Source of the DNA: SVQP01 sp045594445
Lineage (GTDB): Bacteria > Bacillota > Clostridia > Oscillospirales > CAG-272
Direction of reading: 5' to 3'
Assembly: GCA_045594445.1 (NCBI GenBank)
Contig: JAZNYL010000006.1
Coordinates: forward strand, 1-59,497
Length of the DNA stretch: 59,497 nt
The position numbers were made by a program, and so were the translations under genes. Of the stretch, positions 41,379-50,880 are shown piece by piece (within the stretch, counting starts at the first letter, position 1; each line of letters begins with the position of its first letter). Below the pieces are notes generated by a model that saw only the letters and a list, made by a program, of their open reading frames with translations, did no database searches and was not told the origin of the DNA.

Positions 41379-42455
41379 ATGCAAGAAAACATCAAAAGGG
41401 CTTATTTTGCGACGGCCAACACCGCGGATGGGTTTGTCAGCTTTTACGAGGGTTGCTTCCTTGGCGAGGATATTTTGCGCACGTATATGATCAAGGGAGG
41501 CCCCGGCACGGGCAAGAGTCGCTTTCTTGGCGACGTGGCGCATGCAGCGACCTTGCGAGGTTGGCAGGCAGAGTACTATTATTGCTCGTCCGATCCGGGG
41601 AGTTTGGACGGTGTGATTCTCTCGCACCCCGCAAAGGGGCGCATTGCGCTGGCCGACTGCACCATGCCGCATGTGCTGGAGCCCACCTTGCCGGGTGTGC
41701 GCGACGTGATCGTCAATCTTGGCGACTTCTGGGATCGGGAAAGGCTTGCCAAGAGCGGAAAGCGCATCCGCACGCTCAATACCTACAAGCAAAAGGGATT
41801 TTCGCAGGCCTACGATTATCTGCACACGGCGGGTACGCTGCTTTGCATTCGCGATAGCCTGATTCAGCCCTGCACGGATACCGACCGCATTTTTCGCACC
41901 GCAGCCAAGATCGCCCGCACGTTTCCCAAGGGCAGGACGTACCGCGAGCATATCGCCTTTTGCGACAGCATCGGCATGAAGGGGAGGGTGCATCTGGACA
42001 CCTACGAAAGGCTTGCTGACAGAGTGATCGTGCTCTCTCCCTTTTATGGCATAGAATTTGCCGTCATGGAGCTGCTTTGCGAGCACGCCCGCGACAGAGG
42101 CTGCGAGGTTTGGCGCGCACCGTACGTAACCGCGGTGCAAAAGACTGCGGCGCTGTATTTCCCCGAAAGCCGCCTTTGCGTCACTTGCGCAAATCCTGAA
42201 AGCACGGCAGGGAAGGACGTTCATCGGATCGATTTGCGCCGTCTTTGTGATGCAGACGCCCTGCGCGGCGTGCGCGGTCAGGCGCGCCTTGCGCAAAAAA
42301 TGGCGGAAAGCGCGCTGGATGCGGCATGCGAATGCTTTGCCCGCGCGGGGGAATACCACTTCGAGCTGGAGAGCCTTTACACGCCCGCCATGGACTTTGA
42401 TGCAAAGGAGAGATTTACCGCTACATTTTGCGAGGCAATCTTACAAAATCCTTGA
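41379..42455 (+). CDS. PRK06851-type P-loop ATPase
   Basis: The 358-residue protein has a Walker A motif IKGGPGTGKSRFL near residue 40, then YYCSSDPGSLDGVIL and ALADCTMPHVLEPTLPG...VNLGDFWD, which match the PRK06851 family of predicted ATPases found in spore-formers. The family is an internal duplication. The second half here (from about 220) keeps the fold-like pattern VIVLSPFYGIEFAVMELLCEHA but has no intact P-loop. Its function is unknown. The ATG follows AAAGGGGA. It lies between spoIIIA and miaB with a sporulation-like promoter, so it may be expressed in sporulating cells. Confidence 0.8.
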   Translation: MQENIKRAYFATANTADGFVSFYEGCFLGEDILRTYMIKGGPGTGKSRFLGDVAHAATLRGWQAEYYYCSSDPGSLDGVILSHPAKGRIALADCTMPHVLEPTLPGVRDVIVNLGDFWDRERLAKSGKRIRTLNTYKQKGFSQAYDYLHTAGTLLCIRDSLIQPCTDTDRIFRTAAKIARTFPKGRTYREHIAFCDSIGMKGRVHLDTYERLADRVIVLSPFYGIEFAVMELLCEHARDRGCEVWRAPYVTAVQKTAALYFPESRLCVTCANPESTAGKDVHRIDLRRLCDADALRGVRGQARLAQKMAESALDAACECFARAGEYHFELESLYTPAMDFDAKERFTATFCEAILQNP

Positions 42456-42481
42456 CAATGGGTGCTTTTGTGTAGTATAAT
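42452..42481 (+). promoter_or_regulatory. SigA-type promoter of miaB
   Basis: TTGACA (42452-42457) and TATAAT (42476-42481) are separated by 18 bases. The -35 box overlaps the stop codon of the ATPase gene. Confidence 0.78.
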
Positions 42482-42523
42482 AATAAATTGAGATACTATA
42501 ATAATTGAGGATAAATCAAAAAA

Positions 42524-43921
42524 ATGAGTCAACAAATCGTCTACGACGCAAGTCAATATATGCAAAAGCTGCGGGGCTATACGGCCTCTCTTGCAGCCGA
42601 GCTGGGAAGCGCACCCAAGTGTTTTGTGCTGACCTTTGGCTGCCAGCAAAACGTGGCGGACAGCGAAAAGCTTTCCGGTATGGCGCGGGATATGGGCTAC
42701 GAGCTTTGCGACGACCCCGCGGATGCCGATCTGATCGCGGTCAACACCTGTGCCATCCGCGAGCATGCCGAGCAAAAGGCGCTTTCGATCGTGGGGCAAT
42801 ACAAGCACCTCAAAGCCAAAAAGCCCTCGCTGATCATTGCGGTCTGCGGCTGCATGGTGGCGCAACAGCATCGCCGCGAGGACATCAAGCATAAGTATCC
42901 TTACGTGGATATCACGTTCGGCACGGCGTCCTTGCACCGTTTTCCCGAGCTGCTCTGGCAAAAGATCGCGCGCTCGCGCCGCATTTTCTGTCCCGAGGAG
43001 ACCGAGTACGCGGTGGCCGAGGGTGTGCCGATCTGCCGCGAAAGCGACTACCGCGCGTGGGTGTCCATTATGTACGGCTGCAACAATTTCTGCTCATATT
43101 GCATCGTGCCCTACGTGCGCGGCAGAGAGCGCAGCAGGGAAATGCACGAGGTAGTGGCCGAGGTCAGGGAGCTTGTGCAAAAGGGATATAAGGATATCAC
43201 GCTGCTCGGGCAAAACGTCAACTCCTATGCCAAGGGGATGGGCTACGATTTTGCAGATCTGCTTTATGAGCTTGACAAGATCGAGGGGGACTATATCCTG
43301 CGCTTTATGACCAGCCACCCAAAGGATGCAAGCTACAAGCTGATTGACGTCATGGCAAAGTCCAAGCATATTGCGCATCAGTTCCATCTGCCGCTGCAGT
43401 CGGGCAGCGATAAAATACTCAAGGCCATGAACCGCCATTACGACAAGGCAAGATACCTTGATATCGTGCGCTACATCCGCGAGAAAATGCCCGATGCCGC
43501 GCTTTCTTCGGATATCATCGTAGGCTTCCCGGGTGAGACCGAAGAGGACTTCGAGGACACCATGCAGATTCTTGACACGGTGCGCTTTGATATGCTGTTC
43601 TCGTTTATCTACTCGCCCAGAAAGGGCACGCCCGCAGCCGAGATGGAGCAGGTGGATCCGGGGGTCACGGGCAAGAGATTCGACCGCCTGCTGGCGCTTC
43701 AGCACGATATTGCACTGGAAAAGAATCAGCCCATGGTAGGCAAAACCATTCGCGTGCTTTGCGACGGACCGAGCAAGAATAACCCCGAGATTTACTCGGG
43801 CCGCGAGGAGGGCAACAAGATCGTGTTCTTCCACGCGACTCCCGAGGATACTGGTAAGTTTGTGAGCGTCAAGATTGACAAAGCGGACGCCTTTGCTTTG
43901 TGGGGCGAAATTGAGAAATAA
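42524..43921 (+). CDS. miaB: tRNA-2-methylthio-N6-dimethylallyladenosine synthase MiaB
   Basis: This 465-residue radical SAM methylthiotransferase adds a methylthio group to i6A37 of tRNAs reading UNN codons. The N-terminal domain has three cluster cysteines in TFGCQQN, NTCAIRE and VCGCMV. The radical SAM motif CNNFCSYC is at C186, C190 and C193, followed by VPYVRGRERSR. A TRAM domain ends the protein. A weak ribosome binding site (GAGGAT) precedes the ATG. It heads the unit miaB, ricA/ymcA-like, mutS, mutL, the same order as in Bacillus. Confidence 0.96.
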   Translation: MSQQIVYDASQYMQKLRGYTASLAAELGSAPKCFVLTFGCQQNVADSEKLSGMARDMGYELCDDPADADLIAVNTCAIREHAEQKALSIVGQYKHLKAKKPSLIIAVCGCMVAQQHRREDIKHKYPYVDITFGTASLHRFPELLWQKIARSRRIFCPEETEYAVAEGVPICRESDYRAWVSIMYGCNNFCSYCIVPYVRGRERSREMHEVVAEVRELVQKGYKDITLLGQNVNSYAKGMGYDFADLLYELDKIEGDYILRFMTSHPKDASYKLIDVMAKSKHIAHQFHLPLQSGSDKILKAMNRHYDKARYLDIVRYIREKMPDAALSSDIIVGFPGETEEDFEDTMQILDTVRFDMLFSFIYSPRKGTPAAEMEQVDPGVTGKRFDRLLALQHDIALEKNQPMVGKTIRVLCDGPSKNNPEIYSGREEGNKIVFFHATPEDTGKFVSVKIDKADAFALWGEIEK

Positions 43922-43951
43922 TTGAAAAACAATAGAAAAGAGGATAAAACA

Positions 43952-44344
43952 ATGGAAATTTTTGAACTGGCCGCACAGCTCGGCAAGGAACTCAAGAAGG
44001 ATGAGCGACTGGTACGCATGGCAAAGGCCAAGGAAGCGTACGAAAACGATATGGATCTGCGCACGCTGATGCGCGAATATCAGGTTCAGCAGATCGCGCT
44101 GGAAAAAACCGCAGGTCAGAAGGACGTTGAAGCAAGATTTTTGGAGATGATCCAGAACCGCATCAACGAGCTGTACGATCAGATCGTGGCACACCCCGTT
44201 TACGTGGAGCTGGAGCAGGCGCAGAATGCAGTCAACGATCTGATGAACGCGGTCAACAACACCATCATGTTTGAGATTACGGGCGAGGTGCCCTCGTCCT
44301 GCACGCACGATTGCTCCACTTGTGGCGGCAGCTGCGGACATTAA
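43952..44344 (+). CDS. YlbF/YmcA (RicF/RicA) family protein with Cys-rich tail
   Basis: This 130-residue, mostly helical protein is of the Com_YlbF family. In Bacillus, RicA (YmcA) lies directly after miaB and with RicF and RicT forms an Fe-S-containing complex that affects RNase Y-dependent mRNA processing and development. The body (FELAAQLGKELKKDERLVRMAKAKEAYENDMDL) matches. The C-terminus is SSCTHDCSTCGGSCGH, four cysteines plus histidines that could bind the cluster. The start at 43952 has AGAGGA upstream. rny is also in this window. Whether it is RicA or RicF cannot be decided by eye. Confidence 0.85.
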   Translation: MEIFELAAQLGKELKKDERLVRMAKAKEAYENDMDLRTLMREYQVQQIALEKTAGQKDVEARFLEMIQNRINELYDQIVAHPVYVELEQAQNAVNDLMNAVNNTIMFEITGEVPSSCTHDCSTCGGSCGH

Positions 44345-44376
44345 GATAACAAAATTAAAAAAGTGAGGATATGACC

Positions 44377-46962
44377 ATGACTCCGATGATGGAGCAATAC
44401 TTTGAGGTCAAAAATAAATACAGGGATCATCTCTTATTTTACCGATTGGGCGACTTTTACGAGATGTTCTTTGACGATGCCATCACCGCCTCGCGTGAGC
44501 TGGAGCTGACGCTGACCGGCAGAGATTGCGGCGAGGCCGAGCGCGCGCCCATGTGCGGCGTGCCGTTCCACTCGGCCGAGGGGTACATAGCAAGACTGAT
44601 CGCCAAGGGCTACAAGGTGGCCATTTGCGAGCAGGTGGAGGATCCCGCCACGGCCAAGGGCTTGGTCAAGCGCGACGTGGTGCGCGTGGTCACACCGGGT
44701 ACTGTCATTGAGAGCGCCATGCTCTCCGAGCAGAAAAACAACTATCTTTGCGCTATCTACGTGGGAGAATACGCTATCGGCGTATGCTTTGCCGACGTTT
44801 CCACGGCGCAGATCTGCGCGACGTCGTTTGACGGTGAGCAGGCCGAGACCAGACTCTGCAACGAGCTTGCTACCTACGCGCCTCGCGAGGTTATCGCAAA
44901 CCTCTCCCGCAAGTCGTTTCCGGAAACGGCCGCGTTTATCACCGACCGTCTTGGGGCTATGCTTGGCGACAACCAGCCCGGCAGATTTGAATATGCGGAC
45001 GCCTTGGAGAGAGTCAAGGAGAGATTTGGTGAGAGCGTCAAGACGCGCGACGCAGCGGACAAGCCGTTGATCTGTGCGGTGGGCGCGCTGATCGACTACA
45101 TTTACGAAACGCAAAAGACCGAAAGCCCCTATTTAAAGGAGCTGCAGGTCTATTCGGATGGCCAGTATCTGGAGATGGACGCCAACACGCGCCGCAATCT
45201 GGAGCTGACCGAAACCATGCGCCAAAAGGAGAAAAAAGGCTCTTTGCTCTGGGTTTTGGACAAGACCAAGACCTCTCCCGGTGCGCGACTTTTGCGCAGC
45301 TGGGTAGAGCACCCGCTGCTCTCGGTGGGCGCGATCTCGCGCCGTCAGAGTGCGGTGGACGAGTTCTTTGGCAACTTCATGCTGCGCGAGGAGTTCTCCG
45401 AGCTGCTCTCGGGCGTTCTGGATATGGAAAGACTCATGACGCGCATCGTGTATGGCACGGCCAACGCAAAGGATCTGCGTGCCGTGGCCAACACCGCCTC
45501 GGTGCTGCCCGAGGTTAAGCGTCTTTTGCAGAGCTGCAAGAGCGAGGAGCTTTCAAGCATTTACCGCGAGCTGGATCTTTTAGAGGATATTTGCGAAAAG
45601 ATCAACGCAGGCATTTGCGAGGAGCCACCCTTTTCGGTCCGCGACGGCGGCATGATTGCCGAGGGATACAGCGCCGAGGTGGACGAGCTGCGCTCGATCA
45701 TGCGCGACGGCAAGAACTGGGTGGAGCAGACTGCCGCTGCCGAGCGTGAGCGCACCGGCATCAAGACGCTCAAGGTCGGATACAACAAGGTGTTCGGCTA
45801 CTATATTGAGGTCAGCAAGTCGTTTGTCGATCAGGTACCCGCACACTATATCCGCAAGCAGACCTTGGTCAACGGAGAGCGATACATTACCGACGAGCTT
45901 AAGGAAATGGAAGCCAAGATCCTTGGCGCGGGCGATCGCGTTTGCGCTCTGGAATACGAGCTGTTTCAGGAGATCCGCGCATACGTGGCGCAAAACAGCG
46001 AGAGAGTGCAGAAAACCGCTGCGCTGCTTGCCAAGACTGACGCCTATCTCTCTCTTGCCACCGTGGCAGCGCGCAACAAGTACGTGCGCCCCGAGGTGGA
46101 TACGAGCGACGTCATAGAAATCAAGGACGGTCGCCATCCCGTGGTGGAGCAGTTTGTCAAAGACACGTATTTCGTGCCCAACGACGCGCATCTGGACACC
46201 AAGAACAACCGCCTGATGCTGATTACCGGCCCGAATATGGCGGGTAAATCCACCTATATGCGTCAGGTCGCGCTGATCACGCTGATGGCGCAGATCGGCA
46301 GCTTCGTGCCCGCAAACGAAGCGCGCATCGGCATCGTGGATAAGATTTTCACCCGCGTGGGCGCATCGGATGACCTTGCCTCGGGGCAATCCACCTTTAT
46401 GCTGGAAATGACCGAGGTGGCCTACATTCTGCAAAACGCCACGCAAAAGAGCCTGATCATTTACGACGAGGTCGGCCGCGGTACCTCCACCTTTGACGGC
46501 ATGGGCATTGCACGTGCCATCGTGGAATATACCCACAGCCGCCGCATCGGCGCTAAGACGCTGTTTGCTACGCACTATCATGAGCTGACCGTCATGGAGC
46601 AGGAATTCGAGGGCGTGGTCAACTATAACATCGCTGCCAAAAAGCGCGGCGACAGCATTACCTTCCTGCGCAAGATCGTGCGCGGCTCGACAGACGACAG
46701 CTACGGCATTGAGGTTGCCAAGCTGGCAGGGCTGCCGAACGACGTGATCAAGCGCGCAAAGCAGGTGCTGCTTTCGGTGGAGCAGACCGCACGTGCGTTG
46801 AGCACCGCCGAGCCTGCCAAGCAAGAAGAGCGCGACGAGATCACCATTGAGGATCAGATCAACGCGCAGATCATCGAGCAGCTCAAAAACGTGGATATCA
46901 ACACGCTCTCGCCGTACGAGTGCATGACGCTGCTGTTTGATATCAAAAAAAGACTGATTTAA
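44377..46962 (+). CDS. mutS: DNA mismatch repair protein MutS
   Basis: This 861-residue mismatch-recognition ATPase begins TPMMEQYFEVKNKYRDHLLFYRLGDFYEMFFDDA, which contains the mismatch-contacting Phe-x-Glu region in its usual place. Walker A GPNMAGKSTYM is near residue 614, followed by DELGRGTS-type YDEVGRGTSTFDGM. A helix-turn-helix and a C-terminal tail follow. ATG at 44377 is preferred because GAGG ends eight bases upstream. ATG at 44371 is only two bases from it. It is followed by mutL after 15 bases. Confidence 0.96.
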   Translation: MTPMMEQYFEVKNKYRDHLLFYRLGDFYEMFFDDAITASRELELTLTGRDCGEAERAPMCGVPFHSAEGYIARLIAKGYKVAICEQVEDPATAKGLVKRDVVRVVTPGTVIESAMLSEQKNNYLCAIYVGEYAIGVCFADVSTAQICATSFDGEQAETRLCNELATYAPREVIANLSRKSFPETAAFITDRLGAMLGDNQPGRFEYADALERVKERFGESVKTRDAADKPLICAVGALIDYIYETQKTESPYLKELQVYSDGQYLEMDANTRRNLELTETMRQKEKKGSLLWVLDKTKTSPGARLLRSWVEHPLLSVGAISRRQSAVDEFFGNFMLREEFSELLSGVLDMERLMTRIVYGTANAKDLRAVANTASVLPEVKRLLQSCKSEELSSIYRELDLLEDICEKINAGICEEPPFSVRDGGMIAEGYSAEVDELRSIMRDGKNWVEQTAAAERERTGIKTLKVGYNKVFGYYIEVSKSFVDQVPAHYIRKQTLVNGERYITDELKEMEAKILGAGDRVCALEYELFQEIRAYVAQNSERVQKTAALLAKTDAYLSLATVAARNKYVRPEVDTSDVIEIKDGRHPVVEQFVKDTYFVPNDAHLDTKNNRLMLITGPNMAGKSTYMRQVALITLMAQIGSFVPANEARIGIVDKIFTRVGASDDLASGQSTFMLEMTEVAYILQNATQKSLIIYDEVGRGTSTFDGMGIARAIVEYTHSRRIGAKTLFATHYHELTVMEQEFEGVVNYNIAAKKRGDSITFLRKIVRGSTDDSYGIEVAKLAGLPNDVIKRAKQVLLSVEQTARALSTAEPAKQEERDEITIEDQINAQIIEQLKNVDINTLSPYECMTLLFDIKKRLI

Positions 46963-46977
46963 CGATTTGGAGTATAT

Positions 46978-49017
46978 ATGGGTAAGATCAACGTGCTTTC
47001 CTTTGAGGTCGCCAATCTGATCGCCGCCGGTGAGGTAGTGGACAGACCCGCGTCGGCCATCAAGGAAATGATGGAAAACGCAATAGACGCAGGCGCGTCA
47101 CGCATCACCGTGGAAATTCAGAACGGTGGCGTGACTTTTATGCGCGTGTCCGATAACGGACACGGCATGCCGCCCGAGGATCTGCCCATGGCGATCAGAC
47201 GCCACGCCACCAGCAAGATCAGCGAGCCGGAGGATCTGGACGGCATCGCCACGCTGGGATTCCGCGGTGAGGCCTTGGCGGCCATTGCGGCTGTCTCCCG
47301 CCTGCGTATTCTGTCCAAAACGCCGGACGCTGCGCTTGGCGCGCAGATGGACGTCAACTGCGGTGAGATCGTGGATATCACCGAGCGCGGCTGCGCGGTG
47401 GGCACCACCGTGATCGCAGAGGATCTGTTTGCCAACGTGCCCGCGCGCCGCAAGTTCTTGAAGCGCGACGTGACCGAGGCCATGGCCGTGAGTGCCAACG
47501 TGGAAAAAATCGCGCTCTCGCACCCCGAGATTGCGTTCCGGTTGATCGTAGACGGCAACTTAAAGCTGGAAACGGTGGGTGACGGCAGTCTCAAGAGTGC
47601 GGTATGGTCGGTGTTCGGCAAGGATTTTGCCTCGCGTCTGATTGAGGTAAACGGTGACTTTGACGGCATTACGGTAAAGGGCTATATCGGCCGCCCCGAT
47701 AACGTACGTCCCAACCGCAACTATCAGAATTTCTTTATCAATTCTCGCTATATCAAGAGCAAAACGGCCAGCGCCGCGCTGGAGCAGGCGTTTACGTCGT
47801 ATTGCGCACCCGAAAAATTCCCGTGCTGCGTGCTGTTTATCAATCTCAATCCCGCCCGCGTGGACGTCAACGTGCATCCCGCCAAGTTAGAGGTCAAGTT
47901 TACCAATGAAAAGCCCGTGTTTGAAAGCGTGTACTACGCGGTCAGACAAGCACTTGAACAGAATACCGCACGCCCCGAGCTGCAGATCCCCAAGCAAAAG
48001 CCGTCGGTCTCCGATGCCTTTACCTCGGTGGAGCGCGGTGAATCGCTGCAAAAGCGACAGATTACCATGGATACTGCCGCCGCTGCACCTGCCCCCGCAA
48101 AGCCTCAAAAGGGAGAGGCGTGGGAGCATTTGACCGCGCAGCAGTACGTAGAGCAGTACGTTCAGGGCAAAAAGCCGGAAAAGCAGGCCCCCGCGCCTGA
48201 AAAAACTGACAAACCCGTGGGACAGGGACTTGCTCCTGCCGCGAATTCCGCATCCTCCGTAGGACAGGGACTTGCTCCTGCCGCGAATTCCGCATCCTCC
48301 GTAGGGCAGGGGCTTGCTCCTGCCGCGAATTCCGCATCCCCCGTAGGGCAGGGGCTTGCTCCTGCCGCGAATCCCGCCCCCTCCCACACTCCGCTGCCCA
48401 AAGAACCCGAGCGCACCCCCGCGCCCACGGCAGAAAAGGGCACGTACCGTCTGGTCGGACAGGTATTCAACGCATACCTGATTGTGGAGATCGGCGAAAG
48501 AATGCTGCTGATCGATCAGCACGCAGCGCACGAGCGCATTCTGTTTGAGCAGCTCAAGGCCAATATGCGCGAAAAGGAGGCCTCCTCGCAGCTTCTGATA
48601 CTGCCCATTGAGGTCATGATGACCTCGGGCGAGGTACAAACGCTCGGTGACTTCCGTGCCGAGCTTGAGGCAGTCGGCTTCAGCTTTTCCACGGGCCGCT
48701 TTACCGTGACCGTGGACGCAATTCCGACCGGCCTTGAATCCGACGCGGTGGCGCAAATGCTGCCCGTGATTGCCGAGAGATTGCAGAGCGGTACGGGAAA
48801 CGCATCCCTGACGCGTGACATCGTGTTTGAAAAGGCGCTTTATCAAGGCGCTTGCAAGGCTGCCATCAAGGCAGGGCGTGTATACGCTCCCGAGCATCTT
48901 TCCTGGCTGGTGGATCGGCTCATGGAGCTGCCCGATATTACCTACTGCCCGCACGGCAGACCGGTTGCCATGGAAATGAGCAAGAAAAATTTGGACAGAC
49001 AATTTGAAAGATCATAA
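46978..49017 (+). CDS. mutL: DNA mismatch repair endonuclease MutL with repeat-containing linker
   Basis: This is a 679-residue GHKL ATPase. N-terminal motifs: ENAIDAGAS (near 36), DNGHGM, GFRGEAL. The C-terminal domain holds DQHAAHERILFE (near 512), the DQHAxxExxxxE metal-binding motif, so the protein is predicted to have the nicking activity absent from E. coli MutL. The linker (about 365-490) is Ala/Pro-rich and contains four tandem 14-residue units VGQGLAPAANSASS. A GGAG site precedes the ATG. It is co-transcribed with mutS. Confidence 0.96.
   Translation: MGKINVLSFEVANLIAAGEVVDRPASAIKEMMENAIDAGASRITVEIQNGGVTFMRVSDNGHGMPPEDLPMAIRRHATSKISEPEDLDGIATLGFRGEALAAIAAVSRLRILSKTPDAALGAQMDVNCGEIVDITERGCAVGTTVIAEDLFANVPARRKFLKRDVTEAMAVSANVEKIALSHPEIAFRLIVDGNLKLETVGDGSLKSAVWSVFGKDFASRLIEVNGDFDGITVKGYIGRPDNVRPNRNYQNFFINSRYIKSKTASAALEQAFTSYCAPEKFPCCVLFINLNPARVDVNVHPAKLEVKFTNEKPVFESVYYAVRQALEQNTARPELQIPKQKPSVSDAFTSVERGESLQKRQITMDTAAAAPAPAKPQKGEAWEHLTAQQYVEQYVQGKKPEKQAPAPEKTDKPVGQGLAPAANSASSVGQGLAPAANSASSVGQGLAPAANSASPVGQGLAPAANPAPSHTPLPKEPERTPAPTAEKGTYRLVGQVFNAYLIVEIGERMLLIDQHAAHERILFEQLKANMREKEASSQLLILPIEVMMTSGEVQTLGDFRAELEAVGFSFSTGRFTVTVDAIPTGLESDAVAQMLPVIAERLQSGTGNASLTRDIVFEKALYQGACKAAIKAGRVYAPEHLSWLVDRLMELPDITYCPHGRPVAMEMSKKNLDRQFERS
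48217..48384 (+). repeat. Four in-frame 42-bp tandem repeats in the mutL linker
   Basis: Units start at 48217, 48259, 48301 and 48343 and differ at only a few bases. Each contains the palindrome GGCAGGGGCTTGCTCCTGCC or a one-base variant, reminiscent of dispersed REP-type elements. The 42-base length keeps the reading frame whatever the copy number. Confidence 0.92.
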
Positions 49018-49075
49018 ACACAAATAACAGGCGATATCCTGTACTGATATTGGCCGAAGAAAGGACACAGCTATT

Positions 49076-50212
49076 ATGTTCGAACTCAAAAAACAAGAGG
49101 GAAGAGCGCGCAGAGGCGTGCTGCACACCCCGCACGGCGACATAGAGACGCCGGTATTTATGAACGTGGGCACTTGCGCTGCCATCAAGGGCGGCGTATC
49201 AACCGTAGAGCTCAAGACCATTGATTGCCAGGTTGAGCTTTCCAACACCTACCATCTGCACATCCGTCCCGGTGACAAGCTGATCCACGATATGGGCGGC
49301 CTGCACAAGTTCATGAACTGGGACAGACCGATTCTGACCGACTCGGGCGGATTTCAGGTATTCTCCCTGTCTTCCTTGCGCAAGATCAAGGAGGAGGGCG
49401 TGTACTTTGCCTCTCATATCGATGGCAAGCGCATTTTCATGGGCCCCGAGGAGAGCATGCAGATCCAATCCAACCTCGCCTCAACCATTGCCATGGCGTT
49501 TGACGAGTGCGTGGAAAACCCCGCAACCTACGAATACGTCAAGCAATCCTCCGAGCGCACCATTCGCTGGCTGGCACGCTGCAAGGCCGAAATGCAAAGG
49601 CTCAACTCCTTGCCCGAGACCATCAACAAGCAGCAGATGCTGTTCGGCATCAACCAGGGCGGCACTTACGAGGATCTGCGAATCGATAACATGCAGCGCA
49701 TCGCAGAGCTGGATCTGGACGGTTACGCCATCGGCGGTCTTGCCGTGGGCGAGAGCACCGAGGATATGTACCGCATCATTGACGCGGTAGAGCCTCACAT
49801 GCCGATCAATAAGCCCAGATATCTGATGGGCGTGGGCACGCCCTGCAACATCATTGAGGCCGTGCATCTGGGCGTTGACTTCTTTGACTGCGTCATGCCC
49901 TCGCGTAACGCACGCCACGGCACGCTGTTTACCTGGGAGGGCAAGATGAGCGTGCTCAACGAAAAGTACGCTCGCGATCCTCGCCCCATCGGTGTGACCT
50001 GCGATTGCCCCACCTGCCAGAATTACAGCCGCTCCTATATCCGCCATCTGATCAAAGCCAAGGAATCGCTTGGTATGCGTCTGGCGGTACAGCACAATCT
50101 GTATTTCTACAATCAGCTTACCCGCCGCATCCGCGAGGCCTTGGACGAGGGCAGATTTGAGGAATTCTATCAGAGATATCATGTAGCTCTTGGCGAAAGG
50201 AATCCCGACTGA
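49076..50212 (+). CDS. tgt: tRNA-guanine transglycosylase (queuine tRNA-ribosyltransferase)
   Basis: This 378-residue enzyme exchanges guanine 34 for preQ1 in tRNAs with GUN anticodons. TDSGGFQVFSLS (Asp near 88) and FDCVMPSRNARHG (nucleophile Asp near 271) form the active site. The zinc site is CDCPTC followed by IRHL. AAAGGA lies ten bases before the ATG. The stop overlaps the next start (TGATG). No queuosine synthesis or queA gene is in the window. Confidence 0.97.
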   Translation: MFELKKQEGRARRGVLHTPHGDIETPVFMNVGTCAAIKGGVSTVELKTIDCQVELSNTYHLHIRPGDKLIHDMGGLHKFMNWDRPILTDSGGFQVFSLSSLRKIKEEGVYFASHIDGKRIFMGPEESMQIQSNLASTIAMAFDECVENPATYEYVKQSSERTIRWLARCKAEMQRLNSLPETINKQQMLFGINQGGTYEDLRIDNMQRIAELDLDGYAIGGLAVGESTEDMYRIIDAVEPHMPINKPRYLMGVGTPCNIIEAVHLGVDFFDCVMPSRNARHGTLFTWEGKMSVLNEKYARDPRPIGVTCDCPTCQNYSRSYIRHLIKAKESLGMRLAVQHNLYFYNQLTRRIREALDEGRFEEFYQRYHVALGERNPD

Positions 50213-50880
50213 TGATTTGCGCTGTCATTTTCGATAAGGACGGCACACTGCACGATACCGAAAAGGTGTACCACCGCGCCTGGCGAAAGGCGGCAGAAGA
50301 GATGGGCGTGCCGCGCATTATGGAGTTCGTGGCCCTTTGTACGGGCACCAATTATGCAAGAACTGCCGAGCTTTGGCAGGAGTTTTACGGCGATGCGTTT
50401 GCTTTCCGTCCTTTCTGGGAGCTGCGCAATGCCATTTATGACGAGATGATTGAGACCGAGGGACTGCCCGTCAAGGACGGCGCGTACGAGCTTTTGGATT
50501 ATCTCAAGGATAACGGCTACAAGATCGGCCTTGCCACCTCGACCAACGCGCCCCGAGTGGAAAGACACTTAGTAAAGTCGGATATGAAAAAATATTTTGA
50601 CGCAGTGGTCACGGGCGATACCGTGCAAAGAGGAAAGCCTGCCCCCGATATCTTTTTGATTGCGGCCGAGCGTCTTGGCACAAATCCCGCAGCATGCATG
50701 GGCGTGGAGGATTCGTTCAACGGCGTGCGCGCGGTCAAGGCAGCCGGTATGTATACGGTCATGGCACCCGATATGATAAAGCCCACAAAAGAAATTCTTG
50801 ATCTGACGGACGCCTGCGTGCAGGATCTCGGACAGATTATTCCGATACTTGAAAACATGAAAGGAAGACGAGAATCATGA
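50212..50880 (+). CDS. HAD-superfamily hydrolase, beta-phosphoglucomutase-like
   Basis: The 222-residue protein has the HAD motifs VIFDKDGTLHDTE (nucleophile Asp8, acid Asp10), LATSTN (motif II), KPAPDIFL (motif III lysine) and GVEDSFNGVRAVKAAGM (motif IV). A helical cap follows motif I. Substrate is probably a small phosphorylated sugar or nucleotide, but the exact one cannot be predicted. It is coupled to tgt by TGATG and to tldD by ATGA. Confidence 0.9.
   Translation: MICAVIFDKDGTLHDTEKVYHRAWRKAAEEMGVPRIMEFVALCTGTNYARTAELWQEFYGDAFAFRPFWELRNAIYDEMIETEGLPVKDGAYELLDYLKDNGYKIGLATSTNAPRVERHLVKSDMKKYFDAVVTGDTVQRGKPAPDIFLIAAERLGTNPAACMGVEDSFNGVRAVKAAGMYTVMAPDMIKPTKEILDLTDACVQDLGQIIPILENMKGRRES

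Noticed and set aside
48217..48384. CRISPR-like repeat array
   Set aside because: The units are directly adjacent without spacers and are in frame inside mutL.
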